Virus record (IMG/VR): IMGVR_UViG_3300023184_000047 | Location: 1-34,056 of that record | Origin: a virus | Direction: 5' to 3' (one strand) | Length of the DNA stretch: 34,056 nt | Notes under the pieces: generated by a model | The model's input: only the letters and a program-made list of their open reading frames with translations | Told to the model about the DNA's origin: nothing | The model's database searches: none | Program-made: the position numbers and the translations under genes | In this document: positions 11,994 to 20,528 of the stretch, piece after piece | Layout: every line of letters starts with the position of its first letter | How positions within the stretch are numbered: position 1 is the stretch's first letter

Positions 11994-13279
11994 TGAAAAA
12001 ACCAAATAGTAGAAAAATATTTATTCATTTACCAGCATATAGAGAACCAGAATTAATTCCAACAATTAAATCGGCTTTAGAAAATGCTAAGTATCCAAAA
12101 CGTTTAGTATTTGGTATTTGTAGACAATTTAATCCTGAAGATGGGTTTGACAATATTGATGAGTATAGAGATGATAAACGTTTTAAAATTATAGATATAC
12201 CTTACGAGCAAGCTAAGGGATTACCTTATGCTCGTTATCAAATTAACACATTGTTAACTGATGAAGAATATATTTGTCAATTAGATTCACATCATAGATT
12301 TGCACAAGATTGGGACGTTACATTAATTGAAATGCACGATCAATTAAAAGCTAAAGGACATAAAAAACCTATATTAGCTGCTTATTTACCTTACTACAAT
12401 CCATTTAACGATCCTGCTGAACGTACTATGGAACCATGGCAACAAACATTTGCTTGTTTCTACCCTCACGGTACTATATTTATCCAACCTTCATTATTAC
12501 ACGGATGGGAAAATATGACTGAACCACCACCATCAAGATTCTTATCAGGGCATTTTAGCTTTGCTGATGGACATTGGGCTAAAACAGTTTTACATGATGC
12601 TGATATCTTCTTTAGCGGTGAGGAATTAAATTTAACTGTACGTTCTTATACTCACGGTTATGATATGTTCCACCCTCATAAATTAGTTATATGGCATGCT
12701 ACTATGAGAGAAGAACGTAGTGGTAAATTAGTGTGGGACGACCAATCTAAACGAGGTGAAGATTGGTGGACTCAACAAGATATCGCTAGATCTAAAATTA
12801 GACAGTTACTTCAAACCGAAGACAATGGGTTTGATTTAGGTGAATATGGTTTAGGAACAGAACGTACTTTAAGAGATTACGAAAAATATGCTGGTATACA
12901 CTTTAAAAATAGATCAGTACAAAAATATACTTTAGACCATAATTATCCTCCTAACCCATATTATTTAGATGATCAAGAATGGGAAAATTCATTTATGTTT
13001 TCCTTTTATCACTTAATCCAATTTAGTAAAGCTACATTTAAACATGATGATTATGATTTTTGGATTTGTGCCTTTGATGATGAAAATGGAGAGCCTATTT
13101 GGAGAGAAGATTACCAAGAACATCAAATCAGAAACATACTAAGTTCCCCAGGTGATTGGTATAGTGAAGAAAAATTCTTCCTAACTGAAAAAATTCCTAC
13201 TCGTTGGGTAGTTTGGGCACATAGTAAATCTCAGGGGTGGGTAGAGCGAATTGAAGAACAAGTTAATTATAAAAAATAA
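11993..13279 (+). CDS. GlcNAc-transferase-like glycosyltransferase, copy 2
   Basis: A 428-residue paralogue of the gene before it, collinear throughout: LPAYREPELIPTIKSALENA near 13, ARYQINTLL near 80, CQLDSHHRF at 95-103, FLSGHFSF near 183, FFSGEE near 206, THGYDMFHPH near 217, and the same C-terminal domain (DDYDFWICAFDDENG against DEDYDCWVIAFKDKDG in copy 1). The two have diverged widely while keeping the catalytic landmarks, so both are probably active, perhaps adding sugars in sequence or to different acceptors. Three bases separate it from the methyltransferase gene. Confidence 0.82.
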   Translation: MKKPNSRKIFIHLPAYREPELIPTIKSALENAKYPKRLVFGICRQFNPEDGFDNIDEYRDDKRFKIIDIPYEQAKGLPYARYQINTLLTDEEYICQLDSHHRFAQDWDVTLIEMHDQLKAKGHKKPILAAYLPYYNPFNDPAERTMEPWQQTFACFYPHGTIFIQPSLLHGWENMTEPPPSRFLSGHFSFADGHWAKTVLHDADIFFSGEELNLTVRSYTHGYDMFHPHKLVIWHATMREERSGKLVWDDQSKRGEDWWTQQDIARSKIRQLLQTEDNGFDLGEYGLGTERTLRDYEKYAGIHFKNRSVQKYTLDHNYPPNPYYLDDQEWENSFMFSFYHLIQFSKATFKHDDYDFWICAFDDENGEPIWREDYQEHQIRNILSSPGDWYSEEKFFLTEKIPTRWVVWAHSKSQGWVERIEEQVNYKK

Positions 13280-13282
13280 ATA

Positions 13283-13981
13283 ATGGATCTAAATATATTA
13301 AAACCAAAAAATACTAATCATAAAAAAATTAGACTAGGTCCCCCAGAGGATGGGGGGTATGTAATGCCCGAAATTGTACTTGAAACTTGTACTGCTTTAT
13401 TTACATACGGAGTAGGAAATGAAATTCGATATGAATTAGAATTTGCTCAAAAATATAATAAACCTGTCCATATGTTTGATCATACAATAGGTAGAGAAAA
13501 CTATTCAATAAATGAACTTATACATTTCTATGCTGAAGGTTTAGGGTTTGAAGAAAAATGTAAAGATGTAATTGAACATTATGATGAATTAAAAATAGAA
13601 GGTGATATTTTTTTAAAAATTGATATTGAGGGCGCTGAATATGATTATTTGTTGCAAATTAATATTAAAAAAATAGCATCTTTTACAAATGGTATTAATT
13701 TAGAAATCCATTGGATAGATGATATTAATAATAGAAACAAACTTATTCAAGTATTGGATAGTTTAGCTCCTTATTTTACATTATGTCATATTCATGGAAA
13801 TAACTGGGGGGGTTTATGGCAATATAAAGGATTTGATATACCAAAAGTACTTGAATTATCCTTTATAAATAAAAAATTAGTAGAATTAGAAGAAGAAGAT
13901 AAACAAACTTACCCAATTAATGGGTTAGATGTAGCTAATAATCCTAATGTTCCTGATTATTTATTAACTTATATAAATTAA
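13283..13981 (+). CDS. FkbM/METTL24-like methyltransferase
   Basis: A 232-residue protein starting with KKIRLGPPEDGGYVMPE (14-30), the N-terminal signature of FkbM-like and METTL24-like SAM methyltransferases, followed by LFTYGVGNEIRYELEFA (SAM-binding strand and helix) and FLKIDIEGAEYDYL near 111-124, the usual catalytic-domain motif. Such enzymes O-methylate sugars or small molecules. In the middle of a glycosyltransferase run it most likely methylates a sugar of the phage-directed glycan, a capping step in many surface glycans. The substrate is not known. Confidence 0.8.
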   Translation: MDLNILKPKNTNHKKIRLGPPEDGGYVMPEIVLETCTALFTYGVGNEIRYELEFAQKYNKPVHMFDHTIGRENYSINELIHFYAEGLGFEEKCKDVIEHYDELKIEGDIFLKIDIEGAEYDYLLQINIKKIASFTNGINLEIHWIDDINNRNKLIQVLDSLAPYFTLCHIHGNNWGGLWQYKGFDIPKVLELSFINKKLVELEEEDKQTYPINGLDVANNPNVPDYLLTYIN

Positions 13982-14002
13982 TATTAATAAACTATAAAAA
14001 TT

Positions 14003-14812
14003 ATGAATCAAGTCGTAATAACACTTACCACTATCCCCTCTCGATTAATCCCTGAAGCTCTTGAACATGGAATTATAAGCAACATTAATTCATTGTTAAA
14101 TCAAGATTATGAAAATGAATATGAAATACATCTTAATGTACCTTCTATATTAAAACATACTGGTGAACCTTATATTATACCTGAAGAGATAAGAGAAATT
14201 GCAAATAATAATCCTAAATTTAAAATATTTGATAATCTAGAAGATTTAGGTCCTGTTACTAAATTAGCTCATACCTTAAAACGTATAACCAATCCCGAAA
14301 CAATTATAATTGTATGCGATGATGATCTAATCTACCATCCAGGTATGATAGCAGAACAAGTAAACAATCAACATAAATATCCTAATACCGCTGTAGGGTA
14401 TGATGGTTGTGGTGCCTTAGATCCTACTGTATTTGACGATGTAAGAAATCACTACGTAGTATCAATATTTAAAGATATAGAAGTAAATATGCTACAACAT
14501 TATAAAACTATATCATACAGACGTAGATTTTTTGAAGATGACTTCTTTACAGATTTTGCTCCTCACTCTTGGAATGATGATATAGCAGTATCAGCATATA
14601 TGGGTAAACAAGGGATTAAAAAATTAGTTACTCATTATACACATGAAGAGCCTTTATATACTATTGAAGAATGGAGAGCAAAAGGTGGTGTTACTACATT
14701 TCCTGTACTAGGACATACTTCTCATATTCGTGAAGAAGGATGTACATTGTATAGAGATAACCAAATAGATGACAATTACATGTACTTTCATAGAGCAGGA
14801 TATATAAGATAA
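14003..14812 (+). CDS. Glycosyltransferase, GT-A type
   Basis: A 269-residue protein with an N-terminal strand and loop VVITLTTIPSRL (4-15), a nucleotide-sugar domain with IIIVCDDDLIYHPGM near 100-116 (DxD metal motif) and a later SWNDDIAVSAYMGKQGI segment that resembles the acceptor-side ED/DD motif of GT-A enzymes. The ITLTTIPSR opening is common among poorly studied phage and bacterial glycosyltransferases. Cytoplasmic, no membrane segment. Eight bases separate it from the next gene in the run. Confidence 0.75.
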   Translation: MNQVVITLTTIPSRLIPEALEHGIISNINSLLNQDYENEYEIHLNVPSILKHTGEPYIIPEEIREIANNNPKFKIFDNLEDLGPVTKLAHTLKRITNPETIIIVCDDDLIYHPGMIAEQVNNQHKYPNTAVGYDGCGALDPTVFDDVRNHYVVSIFKDIEVNMLQHYKTISYRRRFFEDDFFTDFAPHSWNDDIAVSAYMGKQGIKKLVTHYTHEEPLYTIEEWRAKGGVTTFPVLGHTSHIREEGCTLYRDNQIDDNYMYFHRAGYIR

Positions 14813-14820
14813 TATATAAA

Positions 14821-16647
14821 ATGGGTATAATTATAAAAACAGAAGATACTGCTTTTAATTTAGAAAATATTAAATCTCAATTAAATAATCTAAACGCAGA
14901 TGAAAAAAATACTTTAATAGAGTATTTGTCTACTTCACAGTTAAACATAACAAATAATGATATAACATTAGTTACTGGACTTTGGGATATAGGTCGAGTA
15001 GGTAGAGATTTTAATCATTATATTGAACATTTTAAAAACTTCTTAGATATTCCTATGAAAATGTTTATATATGTTCCTAAAGATTTAGAGTATCTAGTTT
15101 GGGAAAAACGTTCCCGAGAAAATACACATGTTAGAATATTTGAATTAGAAGATATTAAAAATAACTTTTATGCTCCATTCTGGGATAAAACTCAAGAAAT
15201 TAGAACTAGCCCGGAATGGTTGGATCAAACTGGAGAACATGGGTGGTTACCTAATAGTCCTCAAGCATCCAATGAGTGGTATAATCCGATTGTGCAGTCA
15301 AAAATGTTTATGGTCCATGATGCTAAAGTTATGAATATATTTGATACTGACTATTTCTTATGGTTAGACGCGGGAATCAGCAATACAGTATATGACAAAT
15401 ATTTTAGTGATAATAAATGTTTAGATAAAATTACTCCATATTTAAGTACATTTTTATTTTTAAGTTATCCTTATCAAGCAAATGATGAAATCCATGGGTT
15501 TGATTTTAAAGCAATAAATAAATATGCTAGAGAAGAAGTAAAATATGTTTGTAGAGGTGGATTATTTGGAGGACATAAAGATTTCCTTTCCCAAGCCAAT
15601 GGAACCTACTACACATTACTCCAAGACACATTAAATTCAGGTTACATGGGTACTGAAGAGAGTATTTTTAGTATAATGGCACATTTAGAACCTCACATTT
15701 ATAGACGTTATGCTTTAGATGATAATGGTTTAATTGTAAAATTTATTCAAGCATTGTTAGATGATGAAGTAAAATTAGAAAATAGTAGTACCCGTGCTCA
15801 TGTTTTACCTAAAGGAACTTATACTCCACACAAAACCAAAACATCACTATATATGCTTACATTTAACTTCCCAGAACAAATAGAACATACTCTGAAAACA
15901 TGGGAAGAAAATTCAATGGATTGGCTTGAAAAACCCAGACTAATATTATTAGATAATTCAACGGATGAAGCTGCAAAAGAAGATAATAAATTAGTTGCTC
16001 ACCAATACGGGTTTGAATACATTTCATTAGAAGGAAACACAGGAATAAATGGTGGAAGATTATTTGCGGCTAAACATTTTGATGAATCTGATAGTGATTA
16101 TTATTTTTTCTTTGAAGACGATATGGGGTTAAACCCGGCAAGTGATTCGGGCTCATGTAGAAACGGATTTAAAAATCATATTCCTAATCTATATAGATAC
16201 GTTCATGAAATAATGGCTCGAGAAGATTTTGATTTTTTAAAATTATCATTTACAGAAGTATACATGGATAATAATATCCAAGTATCATGGTATAATGTAC
16301 CTCAAGAATTTAGAAGTTTCCTTTGGCCCGATTATGATCAACTACCAGTTTCTGGTCTAGACCCATATGCTCCGAGAACCAAATTTGATAAGATAGAAGT
16401 CTACAATGGGGTATCGTATATTTCGGGAGAAATTTATTATTGTAACTGGCCTATGATTGTAAGCAGAGCAGGTAATAAAAAAATGTTTTTAGATGTAGAA
16501 TGGGCACACCCATATGAACAAACATGGATGAGCTACATGTTCCAAGAAACAGTTAAAGGCAACATCAAACCAGCAGTATTATTAGCTTCTCCTGTATGGC
16601 ATAATAGAATAGTTTATTATAAACCTGAAGAAAGACGTGAGAATTAA
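14821..16647 (+). CDS. Bifunctional protein: HtrL/YibB-like domain fused to a GT2-like glycosyltransferase
   Basis: A 608-residue protein of two parts. After a helical lead of about 45 residues, residues 48-330 resemble the HtrL_YibB (WlaTC) family: TLVTGLWDIGR at 49-59, MKMFIYVPKDLEYLVW near 80, PIVQSKMFMVHDA near 157, FLWLDAGI near 179 and a GGLFGGHKDF segment. Residues 338-608 look like a GT-A enzyme: YMLTFNFPEQIEHTLKTW, LILLDNST, EGNTGINGGRLFAAKHF and FFFEDDMGLNPA near 430. The two parts each carry an acidic metal motif, so it could be a bifunctional transferase adding two sugars in turn. It ends the first glycosylation block, 27 bases before the polymerase. Confidence 0.75.
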   Translation: MGIIIKTEDTAFNLENIKSQLNNLNADEKNTLIEYLSTSQLNITNNDITLVTGLWDIGRVGRDFNHYIEHFKNFLDIPMKMFIYVPKDLEYLVWEKRSRENTHVRIFELEDIKNNFYAPFWDKTQEIRTSPEWLDQTGEHGWLPNSPQASNEWYNPIVQSKMFMVHDAKVMNIFDTDYFLWLDAGISNTVYDKYFSDNKCLDKITPYLSTFLFLSYPYQANDEIHGFDFKAINKYAREEVKYVCRGGLFGGHKDFLSQANGTYYTLLQDTLNSGYMGTEESIFSIMAHLEPHIYRRYALDDNGLIVKFIQALLDDEVKLENSSTRAHVLPKGTYTPHKTKTSLYMLTFNFPEQIEHTLKTWEENSMDWLEKPRLILLDNSTDEAAKEDNKLVAHQYGFEYISLEGNTGINGGRLFAAKHFDESDSDYYFFFEDDMGLNPASDSGSCRNGFKNHIPNLYRYVHEIMAREDFDFLKLSFTEVYMDNNIQVSWYNVPQEFRSFLWPDYDQLPVSGLDPYAPRTKFDKIEVYNGVSYISGEIYYCNWPMIVSRAGNKKMFLDVEWAHPYEQTWMSYMFQETVKGNIKPAVLLASPVWHNRIVYYKPEERREN

Positions 16648-16659
16648 AGAAAGAAATCG

Positions 16660-16667
16660 TATATTTA
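16660..16667 (+). promoter_or_regulatory. TATATTTA box before the DNA polymerase gene
   Basis: TATATTTA lies eight bases before the polymerase ATG. It matches the TAnnTTT pattern also found ahead of queE and the clamp gene, but no TTTG-like element is seen at the expected distance, so support is weak. Confidence 0.22.
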
Positions 16668-16674
16668 AAAGGTT

Positions 16675-19260
16675 ATGTATCAAAGTATTTATTACAATAG
16701 AAGCGCAAAGCAATATCATTTAAGAGATGACAAGAAAGGATGGATTGAATTCCAATACCGTCCTACTTGTTATATTGCTAACGAAGGAGGTGAATATGAG
16801 ACCTTAGAAGGCTCTAGAGTAACTCCAACTAAACAGTATAGTTATAAAGATCCTAATGCTTATGAAAGCGATGTGGATAAATTTACACGGATCCTAGTAG
16901 ATACCTACTACGACTCAGATGACACACCATCTTATCAAAATATAGTTTATTTAGATATTGAGTGTGAAATAGCAGGAGCCCTTACCCAAGATAGTGTTCG
17001 AAACCCTCAAGGTAAAATAACTGCTATTGCTGTGTATGATAATAATTCTACAACTTACTACTGTTATATTTTAGATGAAGCGCAAGCTATGACTCCATCT
17101 GAAACAGAAGGCAGAAGCATTATACCCTGCCCATCAGAAAAAGACTTATTAGCTCGATTCCTCAATAAATGGGAAGAATTAGACCCAACAATAATATCAG
17201 GTTGGAACAGTGAATTCTTCGATATACCGTACTTATATCACCGAATGGCCAAGGTATTGGGAAAAGAAGAGGCCGCGCGTATATCGCCGTTAAATCAAGT
17301 AGATGACACCGAATTCTTAGGAGTTAAAACCACTACTATAGCAGGTTTAAACCATCTTGATTATATGTTATTATTTAAAAAATATGTAACAACTCAAGAA
17401 CCATCTTATGCTTTAGGTAATATAGGTGAAAAATATGTTAAATTAGGTAAACTTGAATATTTAGGATCTTTAGATAAGTTATTTAAAGATGATATTCAAA
17501 AATTTATAGATTACAACATTCGAGATGTTGAAATTATCATTGAACTAGAAAAGAAACTTAAATTTATTGATTTAACTGTTACGGTATGTCATTTATGTCA
17601 TGTCCCTTATGACCAGATTTACATGTCGACTATGTTAAATGAAGGTGCTATTTTAACTTATTTAAAACGTAAAGGAATAGTTTCACCAAACAAACCTACA
17701 ACATATAATCCTTCATTACGAGATATTAAAGAAGAATACGCTGGTGGTTATTTAAAAGATCCTACTCCGGGATTATATGAATGGGTTATTGATTTGGACT
17801 TTACATCACTATATCCATCAATTATCCGTTCATTAAACATAGGTATTGAAACTTTAGTAGGACGTATTGTAAATAGAGACAAATATGATAATCAATGGTC
17901 TCTTAAAGAACTTAAAACACTTAATCCTGAAACTGAAGTTACTATTGAACGAATTAATACTAATCGAGGAGTAGTTCGATCTACAGTAAAAATAGAAAAA
18001 CTAATTAATCTAATCGAACAAGAAAACTGGATTATATCAGCTCCTGGGGTTATATTTAGAAAAGATAAGGAAAGTGTAGTATGTGAAATATTAACAGATT
18101 GGTTTAATAAAAGAAGTGAATATAAGGCGTTAATGAAAGATGCCTTTAAAGTTAAAAAAGATCCAATATTAGGAGACTTTTATAATAGACGCCAACATGC
18201 TTATAAAATTAAATTAAATGACGTTTATGGGTGTTACGCTATTAATGGGTGGAGATACACTGACGGGCATAAATTTATATCTAAAGCCATTACTTTAACA
18301 GGACAACGCTTAATTCAAGAATCTATTAAACATGTGAATAAATGGATGAACAATCAAATCAATACAGAAGGTATTGATTACATTGTAACTTCAGATACTG
18401 ATTCACTTTTTATTCAAGTTAAAGATTTGTTAAGACAAAGATATCCTGACTTAGATTTAAACAATAGAGAAGAAACAGTTAAATATGTTTTAGAAATTGC
18501 TACAGAAGTGCAAAAAATAGCGAATGATAATTTGCATGGTTTAGTAGTTGAATTATTTAATCTACATGATAGAGAACATTATTTTGATTTAAAACAAGAA
18601 GTTGTACTTGAACGAGGTTATTTCGCTGGTAAAAGACGTTATGCTCAGTTTATAGTAAATAAGGAGGGAGTTCCTGTAGAAGAATTAGATATTAAGGGAT
18701 TAGATTTAATGAAATCAAATTTTCCACCTTATTTTAGAGATTTTTCAAAACAATTACTTCAAGACATTATGTTTGGTAAATCTAAACCTGAAATAGATAA
18801 ACAAATAATAACCTTTAGAGAGAGTATAGACACTGTAGATTGGAAACTTTTATTAAAACCTACTGGATTGAAAAATGTAAGTGAATATATTGCATCATCT
18901 CCTAGATCTGGTGAAATATTTTCCAAATTAGAATTAAAATGCCCTATCAATACTAAATCGGCTATATACTACAATGATTTACTTAGATTCAAAAAATTAG
19001 ATAAACAATACAATACATTCCAAATTGGAGATAAAATGTTTATTGCTTATTTAAAAGATAATCCTTATAAAATAGAAGTAATAGGTTTTAATGGATATAA
19101 CGATCCTCCCTTCATTACAGAGTTTATAGAAAAATACTTAGATAAAACTAAAATTTTTGATTCTGTTATAAAAAACAAATTAGAAACTATTTATGAGGAT
19201 TTAAAATGGGGTAAACCTATATTCAATAATAACATAAATAAATTCTTTAAATTTGGATAA
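16675..19260 (+). CDS. 43: DNA polymerase, family B (T4 gp43-like)
   Basis: An 861-residue replicative polymerase with both activities visible in order. 3'-5' exonuclease: YLDIECE near 91-97 (Exo I), SGWNSEFFDIPYL near 175-187 (Exo II), YNIRDVEII near 280 (Exo III). Polymerase: DLDFTSLYPSIIRS near 373 (motif A), KIKLNDVYGCYA near 511 (motif B) and TSDTDSLF near 572 (motif C, catalytic aspartates). The length is close to T4 gp43 (898). The C-terminus ends INKFFKFG, a hydrophobic tail that could bind the sliding clamp, as in gp43. It begins the replication block; the clamp gene follows after a 27-base gap with its own promoter-like boxes. Confidence 0.97.
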   Translation: MYQSIYYNRSAKQYHLRDDKKGWIEFQYRPTCYIANEGGEYETLEGSRVTPTKQYSYKDPNAYESDVDKFTRILVDTYYDSDDTPSYQNIVYLDIECEIAGALTQDSVRNPQGKITAIAVYDNNSTTYYCYILDEAQAMTPSETEGRSIIPCPSEKDLLARFLNKWEELDPTIISGWNSEFFDIPYLYHRMAKVLGKEEAARISPLNQVDDTEFLGVKTTTIAGLNHLDYMLLFKKYVTTQEPSYALGNIGEKYVKLGKLEYLGSLDKLFKDDIQKFIDYNIRDVEIIIELEKKLKFIDLTVTVCHLCHVPYDQIYMSTMLNEGAILTYLKRKGIVSPNKPTTYNPSLRDIKEEYAGGYLKDPTPGLYEWVIDLDFTSLYPSIIRSLNIGIETLVGRIVNRDKYDNQWSLKELKTLNPETEVTIERINTNRGVVRSTVKIEKLINLIEQENWIISAPGVIFRKDKESVVCEILTDWFNKRSEYKALMKDAFKVKKDPILGDFYNRRQHAYKIKLNDVYGCYAINGWRYTDGHKFISKAITLTGQRLIQESIKHVNKWMNNQINTEGIDYIVTSDTDSLFIQVKDLLRQRYPDLDLNNREETVKYVLEIATEVQKIANDNLHGLVVELFNLHDREHYFDLKQEVVLERGYFAGKRRYAQFIVNKEGVPVEELDIKGLDLMKSNFPPYFRDFSKQLLQDIMFGKSKPEIDKQIITFRESIDTVDWKLLLKPTGLKNVSEYIASSPRSGEIFSKLELKCPINTKSAIYYNDLLRFKKLDKQYNTFQIGDKMFIAYLKDNPYKIEVIGFNGYNDPPFITEFIEKYLDKTKIFDSVIKNKLETIYEDLKWGKPIFNNNINKFFKFG

Positions 19261-19283
19261 CCAAAAAACCATTATTATATTTA
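19252..19283 (+). promoter_or_regulatory. Candidate Bacteroidetes-type promoter for the sliding-clamp operon
   Basis: TTTG 19252-19255, a 20-base spacer and TATATTTA 19276-19283 closely follow the Bacteroidetes promoter pattern TTTG-N19/20-TAnnTTTG, with A for the last G. Transcription would start about at the ATG (19288), giving a leaderless or nearly leaderless message. Of the promoter candidates in this window this fits best. Confidence 0.42.
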
Positions 19284-19287
19284 CAAT

Positions 19288-20028
19288 ATGATTAAAAAAT
19301 TAGACTTAGTAGAAAATATTGAAAAATACTACCTTGGTGGTATTGTTGAAGGTGTTAAATGGAATATATCCAATAAAAAACTTCATATTAACTTTGTATC
19401 TCCTCATCAAGACTTAGTAGGTCATATTGAGTGTGATGTTGATTTAACTGATGGAATATTAGGAATATTCAACACTAGTGCTTTATTAAAATTGTTAAGT
19501 ATTTTAGATATGGATATTCTAATTACTGTTGAACAACAATTTAAAACACCCGTAAAACTATTGATTGAAGATTCTAATTTTTCACTTCAATACTCATTAG
19601 CTGATCCTTACGTTATTGCTCCCTCCCCTTCAATAGATGAACCGGAGTATGAAACTACATTTATTATTGATGCTGAATTTATAACTAGATTTTCTAAAGC
19701 AAAGAGTGCATTAGGATCAAATACTAAAGACATATGCCGACTATCTAATACAGTACATGAAGATGGAAACAAACAAATAAAATTTGTATTAGGAGAACCA
19801 ACATCACATTCTAATAAAATAGAATTTACTTGTGATGCTTCATATGAAACAAACCATTCTAATATCCTCCCCTTTAATTCAGCACATATTAAAGAAATTC
19901 TTAATGCTAATAAAAATGATATTACCGAAGCTAAGGGATCAATCAGTATGAAAGGACTGCTTAAACTAGAATTTACTACAGAAACCGGAAAATCAATTTA
20001 TTACTTACCTGAATTAAGAACTACATAA
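19288..20028 (+). CDS. 45: Sliding clamp (T4 gp45-like, PCNA fold)
   Basis: A 246-residue protein of the size and position of phage sliding clamps (T4 gp45 is 228). It has two halves of similar alpha-beta layout, as in trimeric PCNA-type rings: an N-terminal half with LSILDMDILITVEQ and a middle linker rich in Pro and Glu (APSPSIDEPEYE, about 112-123), then ETTFIIDAEFITRFSKAKSALG opening the second half. It lies between the polymerase and the clamp loader genes. Sequence conservation in this family is low, so location and length carry much of the weight. The stop overlaps the next start (TAATG). Confidence 0.83.
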   Translation: MIKKLDLVENIEKYYLGGIVEGVKWNISNKKLHINFVSPHQDLVGHIECDVDLTDGILGIFNTSALLKLLSILDMDILITVEQQFKTPVKLLIEDSNFSLQYSLADPYVIAPSPSIDEPEYETTFIIDAEFITRFSKAKSALGSNTKDICRLSNTVHEDGNKQIKFVLGEPTSHSNKIEFTCDASYETNHSNILPFNSAHIKEILNANKNDITEAKGSISMKGLLKLEFTTETGKSIYYLPELRTT

Positions 20029-20237
20029 TGGAACAGATAATTAGAGTAAATGATGATTTATTTTTAATAAAAAGAACAACTAATGAATTATATGAACGTT
20101 TTGCAAGTTTATGGAATGAAACATCTATAAACCATAAAACATTTAAAAAAGATGGCCGAATGTACTTCTGTGAACTTATAGAAGAGGCCCAAATTATAGA
20201 AGATAATATTAACCAAAAACAAGAAAACAATGATTAA
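20028..20237 (+). CDS. Small hypothetical protein, 69 aa
   Basis: A 69-residue soluble protein (MEQIIRVNDDLFLIKRTTNELYERF ... IEDNINQKQENND) joined by TAATG to the clamp gene and overlapping groES by 8 bases. It appears to be one strand pair followed by charged helices. Family not recognised. Tight coupling on both sides argues that it is translated together with the clamp and the co-chaperonin. Confidence 0.65.
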   Translation: MEQIIRVNDDLFLIKRTTNELYERFASLWNETSINHKTFKKDGRMYFCELIEEAQIIEDNINQKQENND

Positions 20238-20526
20238 AGCAGTATGGGATGCCATAATTGTACAGGCAGACGAAAAAAATGATCGTATGCATGGAAAATT
20301 TATTATTCCCGATTTAACGCAAGAAAAAGCAATAATTGGAACAATTATTGACGTAGGACCAGGAAAATGGAATGCAGCTGGAACTGAAAGAGTTCCTATG
20401 TCTTTTAAAGTAGGAGACAGAGTATTACTACCTCAAGTAGGATTAACTAAATTAGAATGGGACGGAATAGAATACTTAGCAACATCTGAGGCTACAGTAT
20501 TAGGATTAATTGAAGAACAAAACTAA
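20230..20526 (+). CDS. groES: GroES-like co-chaperonin
   Basis: A 98-residue protein with the GroES fold signatures: a start like MIKAVWDAIIVQADEK, a mobile-loop region around DRMHGKFIIPD (18-28) with the hydrophobic triad that contacts GroEL, IIGTIIDVGPGK at 36-47, and FKVGDRVLLPQVG near 60. The length equals that of cellular GroES (about 97) and not the longer T4 gp31 (111). It is followed after two bases by a full-length groEL, so the phage brings its own folding pair, presumably for capsid or other proteins that the host chaperonin handles badly. Confidence 0.93.
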   Translation: MIKAVWDAIIVQADEKNDRMHGKFIIPDLTQEKAIIGTIIDVGPGKWNAAGTERVPMSFKVGDRVLLPQVGLTKLEWDGIEYLATSEATVLGLIEEQN

Positions 20527-20528
20527 AT

